Positions 30,301-40,927 of a DNA stretch of 64,000 bases are shown piece by piece. A program made the translations under genes and the position numbers. The stretch is from Deinococcus sp. JMULE3 (GTDB lineage Bacteria; Deinococcota; Deinococci; Deinococcales; Deinococcaceae): the NCBI RefSeq assembly GCF_013337115.1, contig NZ_SGWE01000004.1, positions 2,239,501 to 2,303,500 of the forward strand, in the 5' to 3' direction. Each line of letters opens with the position of its first letter. Position 1 is the first letter of the stretch. Below the pieces are notes generated by a model, which saw only the letters and a program-made list of their open reading frames with translations, was not told where the DNA came from and made no database searches.

Positions 30301-30813
30301 GCCAGTGACAACTTCACCACCCCGCAACCCGTGACCTGCCGGGTCGGCACGACCCCCGTGACCAGCCCCGCCGTCTTCCCGGTCGGGACGACCACCGTCA
30401 CCTGCGCTGCCACAGACAACGCGGGCAATACCAGCACGGGCTTCTTCACCGTGTCCGTGAAGTACGACTTCAGCGGGTTCTTCCAGCCGGTGGACATGAA
30501 CGGCCTGAACACCGCGAAGGCCGGGAGTGCCATTCCCGTGAAGTTCAGCCTGGGCGGCAACCAGGGCCTGAACGTCATGGCAGCCGGGTACCCCAAGGTG
30601 TACGCGATCAGCTGCTCCACCCTAGCGAACCTGATGCCCGACGAGATCGAGACGACCGTCACCGCCGGTGGCAGCAGCCTGACGTACGACGCGACCGCCG
30701 GGCAGTACGTGTACGTCTGGAAGACCAGCACGAGCTGGGCGGGTACCTGCCAGCGACTGGTCGTGCAACTCGTGGACGGCACCCAGAAGGAAGCGGTCTT
30801 CAAGTTCCGCTGA
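27328..30813 (+). CDS. Surface lipoprotein with about ten Ig-like repeats, HYR-like and PxKF domains
   Basis: 1161 residues. The lipobox is LALAGCS (Cys19). A unique N-terminal domain (about 30-170) is followed by about ten repeats of 73-91 residues. Each ends in a signature like TDxAGNxA..VKVDxTAPTI and contains GWY.xPVTVxFxCxD..SGV. An HYR-like repeat (RDAPTLTLPGAITATATG...) follows, then a C-terminal PxKF domain (FFQPVDMNGLNTAKAGSAIP). These are extracellular beta-sandwich modules, probably forming a rod with paired cysteines. It could act as an adhesin or S-layer component. Codon use in the first 300 nt is slightly lower in GC. Confidence 0.9.
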   Translation: MNVRHSLVNLIALLALAGCSQAPTPGATPAATKSPTLKAQDTVTVTQGTNDVIAAGDFITKVPGQTGQPSVYLVAKTGGGDPNPGCNANGQANKATFTLTSDKPSTIPNPTGTYQTVGCGPSASVVIPYTVAANAVPGTIVELTINAATPQGTNTAATFKVKVIAPAPSDNTPPSITEQISGTPGLGGWYVSPVTVQWNVSDSESAISTTECASTTVSDDGSTTVTCTATSAGGPASKTVTIKKDATAPTVTPDNVTTGVWRNTPLSQEFTASDATSGLLADQPGVLDGKFTLTASADSVVGAPTVVTGSVKDNAGNSTTRSVSALIDTHKPTITAATFDVNGNALTATADGWFRQPVVVKFTCVDPQLNGADQSGVAGACPADVTVNETGSAGETVARTISDVAGNASDPVSLTVKVDTTAPTITATADHSGWFNGNVTVNFTCTENGSGLVGGCPAPVVVSAEGTTPVSASVTDRAGNSATSNVVNVQIDKTAPVASVQATTAPVNGWYRTDVAFAVTGTDAGGSGVASCTTPATLTTDATGYRAQGTCTDHAGNVSEVAQSVPVNRDTVAPTLTVTPDGTPSAFGWYRTDVTFTVAGNDERSGVSSCTQPATLSTEQAGYQAKATCTDNAGNTSAEVSSVAVNLDKTAPTFTRVVTPGPNADGWNNTDVTLDYTCADTLSGLDGACPADSTLTASADVAALTVADQAGNTASLAALSVKIDKVKPTITAVPDRAANSAGWYAAPVTVSFACTDDLSGVKTCTAPSTVGQTDADGQTVTGTASDKAGNTETTSLTVKVDATAPTISAATFDVNGNPISANANGWFKQTVIVKFTCADALSGVSTCPAPVTVGETALGGQTVTGSASDQAGNSASTGLNVKVDLTAPTATITPTPATPNGLNGWYTTQSVTFATSGTDNLTAVTCTPIPAITASTPGTTVQTTCTDLAGNTATASLPVKFDRDAPTLTLPGAITATATGNSQASVPFTVSASDNFTTPQPVTCRVGTTPVTSPAVFPVGTTTVTCAATDNAGNTSTGFFTVSVKYDFSGFFQPVDMNGLNTAKAGSAIPVKFSLGGNQGLNVMAAGYPKVYAISCSTLANLMPDEIETTVTAGGSSLTYDATAGQYVYVWKTSTSWAGTCQRLVVQLVDGTQKEAVFKFR

Positions 30814-30828
30814 ATCCCCACTGACCGG

Positions 30829-30857
30829 AGGGCCGCCTGATCGGATCGGGCGGCCCT
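30829..30857 (+). terminator. Terminator of the Ig-repeat lipoprotein gene
   Basis: AGGGCCGCC (30829-30837) pairs with GGCGGCCCT (30849-30857), 13 nt after the stop. Confidence 0.7.
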
Positions 30858-30876
30858 CTGGCTGTGCGGTCGCCCG

Positions 30877-30909
30877 AAAAAGGCGGCCAGCCCCGCAGGA
30901 CCGGCCGCC
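30877..30909 (-). terminator. Terminator of the suf operon
   Basis: Minus strand: GGCGGCC (30903-30909) pairs with GGCCGCC (30882-30888), followed by TTTTT (A30877-A30881 on the plus strand). Confidence 0.8.
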
Positions 30910-30925
30910 AGGGTCAACGGGCGCG

Positions 30926-32274
<1,349 letters not shown>

Positions 32275-32278
<4 letters not shown>

Positions 32279-32745
32279 GTGTACTCCTTGGTGGTGTGGA
32301 ACCCTGTGCCAGCGTTGTTCAGGCTGGTGCGCCGGGCGCAACGTTCCCCGGTATTGATAGTCACGAGGGCGCGCCGGGCATCCATGTACGGTTCCTGGCG
32401 GCTGCGAGCCCGTTCGCAGTTCAGGTCAGGGCGTTGCAGTTGAATGCGGGCGTCCCTGGCCGAGCCGAATGCCCGGCACTGCGTGATCGGTGTTTCCAGC
32501 GTCTGGGCATGAGCAAAAGCGGCGGCGCAGGCCTGAACCGCTCGGTGTGAGTCCTCCCCGGCCCGGAGGACGAAATACACGTCCCGGCTCATCAGGAATC
32601 CTCCACGCCGGACCTCGGGTGTCGCGACAATCTCATGCCCCAGCCGGAAACCCCAGGTGCGCCAGCCTCGCACGTCCCTCTCCCAGATGAACCCGTAGAG
32701 GGCAGCAGCTGCCAGGACGGCTGCCACAAGCAGACCCGTCGCCAT
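32275..32745 (-). CDS. Membrane-anchored protein between sufB and sufD
   Basis: 156 residues from ATG 32745 (TTG 32763 also in frame). One N-terminal transmembrane helix (LLVAAVLAAAALYGFIW) is followed by an extracytoplasmic domain with five cysteines (in AVQACAAAF, PITQCRAF, DLNCER, GERCARR and others). No family recognised. It starts about 20 nt after the sufB stop and overlaps the sufD start by 4 nt, so it is firmly embedded in the operon. Its link to Fe-S assembly is only positional. Confidence 0.7.
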
Positions 32746-32767
32746 TCGCGCTGCTGCCCGCAAGGCG

Positions 32768-34174
<1,407 letters not shown>

Positions 34175-34207
34175 GATGACTCCTTATGACGATCCTTGTG
34201 CGAAGAA

Positions 34208-34831
34208 TCAGAGGGCGTTAAAACCGAAATACAGACAGTAGTTCTGGTAGTTCTGGTCACCGGAGAGGCGTGCGGGGCTCTGCAACTTGCCTTCCTGGCG
34301 GTCGTCGTAATCCGGGGCTTCGACCTGCACGGTGAACCGTTTGACTTTCGACTGCTTCCACTCGTTGCATCCAGCGTTCCTGAGGTAACTCATGGCGTCG
34401 TTCTCGAAGCGTTCGAGGGCAACGTTGTCGCGGTCAGGCGGAAGACTGGTGAACTCGGCTGGATCGTAGGTCTGCTTCTGTTCCGTGACTTTCCAGTTCG
34501 GTGGGGTTGCCTGATCGAAGTGCACTTCAGCCAGGTAGGTGTGTCCCGTCATTCCCTGGTCTACTTTCAGGATCCGGATGTCTGGCTGCTGGCCTGGGAA
34601 GACTTTGTCCAGGCTGCGCTGCGCTTCTGCGCGGTACTGGTTCTTGATGGTGGCATCAATACCCACACCGAAGGCCAGGGGAGTGAGTGCCGCCAGCGTG
34701 AACAGGGCTTTCCGACTGCGGGAACGCGGAGGGCGCAGAGCAGCGAGGACAACGAGAACGAGAATGGCGAGTGGAAGCGCGAACGGAAAGGGAATGAACA
34801 GGCCCCAGATGATGTTGACGAAGAAGTTCAC
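34208..34831 (-). CDS. Membrane-anchored protein between sufC and sufB
   Basis: 207 residues from GTG 34831. Two N-terminal hydrophobic helices (VNIIWGLFIPFPFALPLAIL and ALFTLAALTPLAFGVGI) precede a soluble extracytoplasmic domain with a conserved-looking RFTVQVEAPDYDDRQEG and two cysteines (NAGCNEW, NYCLYFGF). GC at third positions is lower than in the suf genes, suggesting separate origin. It starts 15 nt after sufC. No family recognised. Its operon position suggests co-expression with Suf. Confidence 0.8.
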   Translation of the reverse strand: MNFFVNIIWGLFIPFPFALPLAILVLVVLAALRPPRSRSRKALFTLAALTPLAFGVGIDATIKNQYRAEAQRSLDKVFPGQQPDIRILKVDQGMTGHTYLAEVHFDQATPPNWKVTEQKQTYDPAEFTSLPPDRDNVALERFENDAMSYLRNAGCNEWKQSKVKRFTVQVEAPDYDDRQEGKLQSPARLSGDQNYQNYCLYFGFNAL

Positions 34832-34846
34832 CGGCGCGGTTCAGGT

Positions 34847-35602
34847 TCAGGCGGTGGCGAGTTCCTTGACCCAGTCGTAGCCTTCGGTGTCCATCTTCTT
34901 GGCGAGTTCGGGGCCGCCGGTCTGGACGACCTTGCCGTCGAGGATGATGTGGACCTTGTCGGGGACGATGTAGTCGAGCAGGCGCTGGTAGTGGGTGATG
35001 ATCAGGCCGCCGAGGTTCTCGCCGCGCATGCTGTTGACACCTTTGGAGACGATCTTCAGGGCGTCGACGTCGAGGCCGCTGTCGGTTTCGTCCATGATGA
35101 TGTAGTTGGGTTCCAGCATGAGCATCTGGAGGATCTCGTTGCGTTTCTTCTCGCCGCCACTGAAGCCGGCGTTCAGGTAGCGTTCGACGATGCTCTCGTC
35201 CCATTCCAGGGTTTTCAGGGCGTTCTGGAGTTTGCCGTAGAACTCGACGAAGCTGACTTCTTCGCCTTCGGCCTTGCGGGCCTGCATGGCGAGGCGCAGG
35301 AAGTTGGCGATGGTGACGCCGGGGATCTCGACGGGGTACTGGAAGGCGAGGAAGACGCCGAGGCGGGCGCGTTCGTCGGGTTCCATCTCGAGGATGTTCT
35401 GGCCGTCGACGAGGATTTCGCCTTCGGTGACGGTGTATTCGGGGTCGCCGACGATGACCTTGGCCAGGGTGCTCTTGCCGTTGCCGTTGGGGCCCATGAT
35501 GGCGTGCAGTTCGCCGCGGGGCACGGTCAGGTTGATGCCTTTGAGGATGGGCTGGTCGCCGACGGTGGCGTGCAGGTTACGGATTTCGAGCTGGTGGGTC
35601 AT
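34847..35602 (-). CDS. sufC: Fe-S cluster assembly ATPase SufC
   Basis: 251-residue ABC-type ATPase of the SufBC2D complex. It has Walker [10 protein letters not shown], the signature [19 protein letters not shown], Walker [14 protein letters not shown], and the late motif [19 protein letters not shown] specific to SufC. ATG 35602 follows a GGAGC-type SD. First gene of the operon, with a 60-nt leader carrying a perfect palindrome. Confidence 0.97.
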   Translation of the reverse strand: MTHQLEIRNLHATVGDQPILKGINLTVPRGELHAIMGPNGNGKSTLAKVIVGDPEYTVTEGEILVDGQNILEMEPDERARLGVFLAFQYPVEIPGVTIANFLRLAMQARKAEGEEVSFVEFYGKLQNALKTLEWDESIVERYLNAGFSGGEKKRNEILQMLMLEPNYIIMDETDSGLDVDALKIVSKGVNSMRGENLGGLIITHYQRLLDYIVPDKVHIILDGKVVQTGGPELAKKMDTEGYDWVKELATA

Positions 35603-35634
35603 GCGGGCTCCTTCGGGAATCACAGGGTTTTTGT

Positions 35635-35689
35635 TAGGAATGATTCCTACTTACTGGGCTATTTTACCCGTCCCGGAGCCTAAAGTCGA
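35635..35689 (-). promoter_or_regulatory. suf operon promoter with leader palindrome
   Basis: Minus strand: TCGACT (35684-35689), a 17-bp spacer, TAAAAT (35661-35666). The perfect 15-bp palindrome TAGGAATGATTCCTA (35635-35649) lies just downstream, over the expected first transcribed bases. It is a strong candidate for an iron- or Fe-S-responsive repressor site. Confidence 0.7.
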
Positions 35690-35749
35690 GTGATTCACTG
35701 CGGATTCTGGGTGGGGAACGGTGCGCGGGAGGCGGGGGCGGTGATGGGG

Positions 35750-35899
35750 GGAGGAAGTGGGGAGTGGGCAGTGGGCAGTGGGCTGGTGGCTGGCCTCCGC
35801 CCAGCCGGTGAGGGGAGATGAAGTCCGGAGCTCGACACCCGCCCGCGTGACGGGCCGAAGCAACCGACCCACTCCCCACTTCCCACATCCCACTGCCCA
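35750..35899. repeat. Repeat D1, purine-rich with inverted arms
   Basis: GGGGAGTGGGCAGTGGGCAG-type sequence on the left (about 35755-35782) and CCCACTCCCCACTTCCCACA-type sequence on the right (about 35867-35899) form inverted arms. The reverse complement of the right arm matches D3 and D4. It fills most of the 363-bp gap between the divergent suf and exbB promoters. Confidence 0.65.
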
Positions 35900-35965
35900 T
35901 CCTCATGAGTGTCCTGCACGCTTTTTTCACGGTTGCCACGTGCGCGCGTGCTACCCGTGGAGGTC

Positions 35966-36652
35966 ATGACCATCCTTGATCTGGTTCGCGCGGCTGGCCC
36001 GCTGTTGTGGGTGCTGCTGGCCCTGTCGGTCTACGTGGTCTACCTGAGCGTCGCCCGCGCGCAGGCGCTGGCCCGGCTGGGCGCGGACGCCCGCACGCTG
36101 GTGGAACGCGCCCGCGCCGTCACCGCCGAGAGCGGCCCGCACGCCGCGCTGGCCGAGGTGGACCGCGCCGCGCACCCCAGCCCCGCCGCGCAGGTCCTCC
36201 GCGCCGGACTGGCCCGCGCCGACCGGGGCGTCCCCGCCGCCGAGAGCGCCATGCACTCCGCGCTGCTGCACGAGGACGCCCGCCTGTACGCCGGACTGGG
36301 CGCGCTGGGCACCGCCGCGCAGGTCGCGCCGCTGCTGGGCCTGCTGGGCACCGTGATCGGCATGGTCCGCTCGTTCCTGGTGTTCAGCCAGACCACGGCC
36401 CCCACGCCCGCGCAACTGGCGACCGGGATCAGCGAGGCGCTGATCAACACGGCGGGCGGTCTGATCGTCGCCGTGATCGCGTACGTGGCGCGCGGCGCGC
36501 TGCGGGCCCGCGCCGACCGGATCATGGTGCAGGCCGAACAGGTGCGCGAGGACCTGCCCGGCTGGCTGACCCGCCCCGCGCCTGCCCCGGCTCCCATGCG
36601 CACCGACGCGCCCATCCCGGAGGTCGCCCTGACGTTCGGCGGCGCGCAGTGA
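35966..36652 (+). CDS. ExbB/TolQ family proton-channel protein
   Basis: 228 residues with three transmembrane helices: LLWVLLALSVYVVYLSVARA near the N-terminus, then the pair GALGTAAQVAPLLGLLGTVIGMVRSF and ALINTAGGLIVAVIAYVARG, the MotA/TolQ/ExbB proton-channel signature. It forms the motor that couples proton-motive force to outer-envelope work. The ATG 35966 start is chosen from family length; GTG 35909 would add 19 residues. It overlaps exbD by 4 nt (GTGA). Confidence 0.92.
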   Translation: MTILDLVRAAGPLLWVLLALSVYVVYLSVARAQALARLGADARTLVERARAVTAESGPHAALAEVDRAAHPSPAAQVLRAGLARADRGVPAAESAMHSALLHEDARLYAGLGALGTAAQVAPLLGLLGTVIGMVRSFLVFSQTTAPTPAQLATGISEALINTAGGLIVAVIAYVARGALRARADRIMVQAEQVREDLPGWLTRPAPAPAPMRTDAPIPEVALTFGGAQ

Positions 36653-37083
36653 CCCGCCCGCTGCGCCGCCGCTTCCGGGGGGATCACGACCCGGTGACGT
36701 TCGACTTCGCGCCGATGGTGGACATCGTGCTGCTGCTGCTGATCTTCTTCTTCCTGACCAGCACGCTGGGCGCCCGGCAGAACGCCCTGCCGCTGGACCT
36801 GCCCCGCGCGAGCAGCAGCGTGCAGGAAACGCCGGACCTGCCCGTCGTGAGCGTGAACCGCGCCGGGCAGGTGTTCCTGAACGGCAAGTCCACCACCCTG
36901 GGTGCACTGGGCGCGCAGCTGCGGCCCCTCGCGGAACAGTCGGGCGGCGTGGTGGGCCTGCGCGCCGACGAGCGCGGCAGCTACGGCACCGTCGTCGGCG
37001 TGATGGACGAGATCAAGAAGGCCGGGGGCACCCGCCTCGCCCTGGGCACCCAGCCCGCTCAGGACGGCGGGGCCGCGCCGTGA
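36649..37083 (+). CDS. ExbD/TolR family protein
   Basis: 144 residues. The single transmembrane helix with the essential aspartate is FAPMVDIVLLLLIFFFLTST (residues 20-39, Asp25). The periplasmic domain contains LPLDLPRASSS, LPVVSVNRAGQVFLNGKST and the C-terminal LALGTQP. It overlaps both exbB and the following gene by 4 nt, so all are tightly coupled. With ExbB it forms the stator of an energy-transducing complex. Confidence 0.93.
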   Translation: MTRPLRRRFRGDHDPVTFDFAPMVDIVLLLLIFFFLTSTLGARQNALPLDLPRASSSVQETPDLPVVSVNRAGQVFLNGKSTTLGALGAQLRPLAEQSGGVVGLRADERGSYGTVVGVMDEIKKAGGTRLALGTQPAQDGGAAP

Positions 37084-38873
37084 CCACCCTGTCCCGCCCC
37101 GCACCCCCCCGGCCCGAGTCGCGCGAGGGCCGCCGCGCCATCGCCGCGACCGTCGCGGTGCACGTGGCGCTGCTCGCGGGCCTGCTGGCGCTGCGCCCCC
37201 AGCCCCTGCCGCCAGCCGCCACCCCGGACCCGTCCCGCGCGCCGCTGGAGGTCGTGACGCTCGCCCCGGCGACGCCCGCCCCCACCGCGACGGCGACCAC
37301 CCCCGCGACTCCCGCCCGGACCATCACTCCGCCTGTCACCCCGCCGCGCGCCCCGCCCGCGCGGCAGTCCGCCGAGGCGCGCCCGGCAGCCCAGCCGACC
37401 ACTCAGGCGACCACCCCGGCAACCACCCCGGCAACCACCCCGGCAACGCCGCCGACCTCTGCGGGTCGGATACCCGCCGCGCCGACCCGCGCGCCACAGG
37501 CCCCGACCAGCGCTGCGTCAGCCCAGGCAACGCCCGCTCCATCGACCCCGCAGGTCGCGTCGCCGTCGGCTGAGGCGGCCCCAGCCGCGCCCCGCGAGGC
37601 GACCGCCACGCCAGCCCCGGCAGAACTGCCCGCGCTGGACGCCGTGACTCGACCCGCCGCGACCGGTGAGGTGGAGGTCGCCCCCGAGCTGACGCCTGCC
37701 CGCGCGGCGCAGCCCCAGCAGGCGGCCCCGGAGGTGGCGCGGACCGCGGCGGACCCGGCGCCGGACGCCGGGCCGATCAGTGCCCTGCCACGCCGCGAGG
37801 ACCTGACGCGACCAGATGCGACTGGAGAGGTCGCCCAGGCCACCCCGGCCCGCAGTGCCAGCCCGGCTGGGTCCCCCGTGGACGTGCGCGGCATTCCCGC
37901 CCGGCCCGCCAGCCGCGCCGACACGCCCGCTGAGAGCAGTCCGGTGACTGCCACCACCCGCGACCGGACGGCCCCGACCGCTCCGGTCAGTCCGGCGGTG
38001 GCGGGCAGCCGCACGGCCCCCGGCGAACCTGCGTCTGCGGTGCCCGCCACCGCGACGGCCCGGACGCCTGATCCGGCCGCGACACCCGCGCCCGCCGCGC
38101 GCCCGGCCGGTGGCACGGGGGCAACAGGGGAGACACCCTCGGCCCCGGCGGCGGCGCCAGCGGCACGCGGCACCGCTCCGGCCCCGGCCAGTGAGGGGAC
38201 GCCGACCGCTCCCTCAACCCCGCGCACCGAACCCACCACGGGCGCAGGAACGGCCCCGGCGTCCGGCACGCCCAGCCGCGACCCGGCGGGCAGTCCCGCA
38301 CCCGCCGACGGCGCGGCGCCCACGCGCGGGACGGGCACGGCACCCGCCGCCGGGGACGCGGAGGCCCCCACCTCGGCCCGGCCCGGTAGCGGGTCCGGTG
38401 GTGACGCTGGTGCGCCCGCCTCCGGCCGGGGTGGCGCTGGTGGTGCAGGCAGTGGGGCCGGGAGTGCCCCCGCCGCGCCCGTCGCGCGCGGTGGCGGCGC
38501 GGCGACCGGGGCAGGCAGCGAGACGCGCCCACTGGCCTGCACGGTCGTGATCGACGTGCGCGGCCTGGGCGCGTTCCAGCGGGACATGACCAGCATCGTG
38601 TACGCCGGCGGGCAGCAGCTGTGGCCCGACGCCGCCCTGATCAGGGGCGTGTCCAGCGAACTCGTGCAGGCCGGAAACCTCCACACCTACGTCACCGCCG
38701 AATCGCAGCTGGCCGCCTTCCAGAACGTCACCCGCGTGAAGGCCGAGCGCATCCAGCCCAGCCGCTTCGCGCCGAACTCGCGGGTGTACACCGACGTGAC
38801 CCTCTCGGACGCCGCCGCCGCGCAGTTCCGCTCGGCGGGCAGCGCGTGCCGCGTCGTGTACCTCAAAGATTGA
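37080..38873 (+). CDS. Anchored A/P/T-rich protein in the TonB position, FlgT/LPP20-like C-terminal domain
   Basis: 597 residues. One N-terminal helix (AIAATVAVHVALLAGLLAL, residues 20-38) is followed by a roughly 440-residue Ala/Pro/Thr/Gly-rich linker. The globular C-terminal domain (about 485-597) begins CTVVIDVRGLGAFQRDMTSI, with Cys487 and a second cysteine near the end that may pair. The domain resembles the 'VIDARGLG' beta-domain of FlgT/LPP20-like lipoproteins rather than the TonB C-terminal fold. Position and layout match TonB or TolA in an ExbBD operon. The linker could span a thick cell wall. GTG 37080 overlaps exbD. Confidence 0.75.
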   Translation: MTTLSRPAPPRPESREGRRAIAATVAVHVALLAGLLALRPQPLPPAATPDPSRAPLEVVTLAPATPAPTATATTPATPARTITPPVTPPRAPPARQSAEARPAAQPTTQATTPATTPATTPATPPTSAGRIPAAPTRAPQAPTSAASAQATPAPSTPQVASPSAEAAPAAPREATATPAPAELPALDAVTRPAATGEVEVAPELTPARAAQPQQAAPEVARTAADPAPDAGPISALPRREDLTRPDATGEVAQATPARSASPAGSPVDVRGIPARPASRADTPAESSPVTATTRDRTAPTAPVSPAVAGSRTAPGEPASAVPATATARTPDPAATPAPAARPAGGTGATGETPSAPAAAPAARGTAPAPASEGTPTAPSTPRTEPTTGAGTAPASGTPSRDPAGSPAPADGAAPTRGTGTAPAAGDAEAPTSARPGSGSGGDAGAPASGRGGAGGAGSGAGSAPAAPVARGGGAATGAGSETRPLACTVVIDVRGLGAFQRDMTSIVYAGGQQLWPDAALIRGVSSELVQAGNLHTYVTAESQLAAFQNVTRVKAERIQPSRFAPNSRVYTDVTLSDAAAAQFRSAGSACRVVYLKD

Positions 38874-38889
38874 GCCTCAAAGGAGCCCC

Positions 38890-39585
38890 ATGAACCGTCA
38901 CCTGACCCTGCTGACCCTCTGCACGCTGCTCGCCGCGCCCGCGCACGCCTGGGTGCCGAAACTGGAGGACACCACCGCCAGGAACGTCATCGACGGCGCG
39001 TACGGCCGCCGCGACCCGGTGCCCACCTACCTGAGCGTGGACCTGACCGTCAAGGGCGGCGCGTTCGCGGCCGGGAAGGACGCCGTGACCGCCTTCGACG
39101 GCGGCGCCGCCTGCGTCGCGGACTGGCTGGCCGCCCCGGACGACTTCACGAAGGGCAGCCGCCCCGCGCAGCTCACCGTGAGCGGACAGGCGGACCAGCT
39201 GTACTTCCAGGCGCAGGACGCCCGCAACAACTTCCAGAACCTCAGCGTGAAAACCGCGCTGGCCGAGGAGTCCGCCAGTCGCCGCCTGCCGGACGGGCAG
39301 CTGCGGGTGGACATCGCCGTGCGCGGCCTGCCCAGTGAGAAGGCCCGCGGCGCGTACCTGGTGCGCCTGAAGGGCCCGGACGGGAAACTGATCGCGCCCG
39401 TCAGGAGCACGTACGTGAACGACTTCAAGCAGGCGGGCGGCACCTGGAGCGGCACGCTCGTGTACTACTTCGAGCCGCTCAAGGCTGGGATCGGCGCGAG
39501 CGACACCGTGCCCCTGCTGCTGCGCACCGAGGCGGACACCGACTGCGCGTACCAGATTCCCCTGAACCTCGCCGCGTTCAACTGA
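38890..39585 (+). CDS. Secreted protein of the ExbBD operon
   Basis: 231 residues with a signal peptide (LTLLTLCTLLAAPAHAW, cleaved near residue 20). The mature part is beta-rich, with two well separated cysteines (GGAACVADW, DTDCAYQI) and repeated phrases such as SVDLTVKGGAF and KLIAPVRSTYVNDFK. No family recognised with confidence. An SD (AAGGAGCC) lies 16 nt after the preceding stop, so it belongs to the operon. Its TGA stop (39583-39585) is the left duplication of repeat B3. Confidence 0.8.
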   Translation: MNRHLTLLTLCTLLAAPAHAWVPKLEDTTARNVIDGAYGRRDPVPTYLSVDLTVKGGAFAAGKDAVTAFDGGAACVADWLAAPDDFTKGSRPAQLTVSGQADQLYFQAQDARNNFQNLSVKTALAEESASRRLPDGQLRVDIAVRGLPSEKARGAYLVRLKGPDGKLIAPVRSTYVNDFKQAGGTWSGTLVYYFEPLKAGIGASDTVPLLLRTEADTDCAYQIPLNLAAFN

Positions 39586-39717
39586 TACGGACTCCGGTTG
39601 AAAGGTTTGCAAAATCTTTCAACCCGAGCGGAGCGAGTAGGAGAGAAACGGGTTCCGGACGTGGAGTTGACAGATCGGTGGTGTTCCGATCTGTTAACGA
39701 AACAAACGGAACCCGTA
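39586..39717. repeat. MITE-like repeat B3 (132 bp)
   Basis: TACGGACTCCGG... to ...GGAACCCGTA, flanked by TGA at 39583-39585 (stop codon) and 39718-39720. Nearly identical in plan to B2. Confidence 0.87.
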
Positions 39718-39847
39718 TGACCACCGGGCAGACCGGAGCAACCCCAGGCGGAGAAGCTGAGATTCGCCGAGCAGCACGTCGAATGTGGGGGTCAGGAGGA
39801 CCGTCACGCGGGACCCGCATCCGGAGACCTGCTCTAGAATGCGGGGC

Positions 39848-40624
39848 GTGCCTGCTTTCCCCCTCCTGGCCGTGGACATCGGCAACACCAGCACCGTGAT
39901 CGGCCTGGCCGACGAGCAGCTGAACCTCACGAACACCTGGCGCATCCGTACGAACCGGGAGCACCTCCCGGACGATCTCGCCATGCGTCTGCACGGGCTG
40001 CTGCAACTGACGGGGGCGCCCATGCCGCGCGCGGCGATCCTCAGCAGCGTCGCGCCGCCCCTCGGGGAGAACTACGCGCTGGCGCTCCGCCGCCACTTCG
40101 CCGTGGAGGCCTTCGAGGTGCGTGCCACGAACCTCCCGGACGTCAGCGTGGAACTCGACGTACCCGACGCCGTCGGCGCCGACCGCCTGTGCAACCTGTT
40201 CGGCGCGGAGAAGTACCTCGGGCACCACGAGTACGCCGTCGTGGTGGATTTCGGGACGAGTACGAACTTCGACGTGATCGGCCGCGGGCGCCGCTTTCTG
40301 GGGGGCGTGCTCGCCACGGGCGCGCAGGTCAGCGCGGACGCGCTGTTCAACCGCGCCGCGAAACTCCCGCGCATCACGCTCCAGGCGCCCGCGACCGCCA
40401 TCGGGAAGAACACCACGCACGCCCTGCAGTCCGGACTGGTGTTCGGGTATGCCGAGATGGTGGACGGCCTGCTGCGCCGCATCCGCGCCGAACTGCCCGG
40501 CCCCGCTGTGGCCATCGCCACCGGGGGTTTCTCGCGCACCATTGAGGGCATCTGCCGCGAGATCGACCACTACGACGAGACGCTGACCCTGCGCGGCCTC
40601 GTGGAACTCTGGGCCAGCCGCTGA
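39848..40624 (+). CDS. coaX: Type III pantothenate kinase
   Basis: 258-residue ASKHA-fold kinase that phosphorylates pantothenate in the first step of CoA synthesis. It has the phosphate-binding AVDIGNTSTVIGL (about 8-20), the PDAVGADRLCNLFGA segment, and the second phosphate loop VVVDFGTSTNFDVI. TAGAAT (39835-39840) is 7 nt before GTG 39848, so that leaderless start is preferred; ATG 39839 overlaps the -10 itself. A terminator follows. Confidence 0.96.
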   Translation: MPAFPLLAVDIGNTSTVIGLADEQLNLTNTWRIRTNREHLPDDLAMRLHGLLQLTGAPMPRAAILSSVAPPLGENYALALRRHFAVEAFEVRATNLPDVSVELDVPDAVGADRLCNLFGAEKYLGHHEYAVVVDFGTSTNFDVIGRGRRFLGGVLATGAQVSADALFNRAAKLPRITLQAPATAIGKNTTHALQSGLVFGYAEMVDGLLRRIRAELPGPAVAIATGGFSRTIEGICREIDHYDETLTLRGLVELWASR

Positions 40625-40637
40625 CGCTGCGAGAGGG

Positions 40638-40666
40638 GGGCCGCCGGGCATCACGTCCGGCGGCCC
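40638..40666 (+). terminator. Terminator of coaX
   Basis: GGGCCGCCGG (40638-40647) pairs with CCGGCGGCCC (40657-40666), then a short T-run (TTTT) further on. Confidence 0.75.
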
Positions 40667-40678
40667 TCACCTCTGTTT

Positions 40679-40927
40679 TCCCCGCGCACATATGCAGATT
40701 CCGCCCGGTTGGATCACCTGTTTTTCCCGTGCTGGACGAAATCAACCGTCCTCTCACGCGGTGGCGCGTCATGAAGCTTCCATGAAACCCGTGCCAGACG
40801 TGAAAACCGCCCCGCACCCCGCCCGGACGCCCATGAGAGCCCTCATGCCGGAGTCGCAAGGTGAACGCCCGACCACTCAGAGTCGTGCCACACGCACCCC
40901 GCAGCATGAGCGGCAGGAGGAACCACC
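40679..40927 (+). promoter_or_regulatory. Upstream region of the Ser/Gly-rich secreted protein gene
   Basis: About 250 bp without a supported ORF. It contains the perfect inverted repeat CATGAG-AGCC-CTCATG (40832-40847), a plausible operator, and a GGCAGGAGGAACC SD directly before ATG 40928. No clear -10/-35 pair was found. Confidence 0.4.

Noticed and set aside
27754..30327. 857-codon minus-strand frame opposite the Ig-repeat lipoprotein
   Set aside because: Periodic Gly/Arg/His composition mirrors the repeats of the real gene; no start signal or domain.
40680..40927. Radiation/desiccation response motif upstream of stress-type genes
   Set aside because: No TTATGTCA-N-TGACATAA-like palindrome was found here or upstream of dinB, alkA or the HRDC gene.
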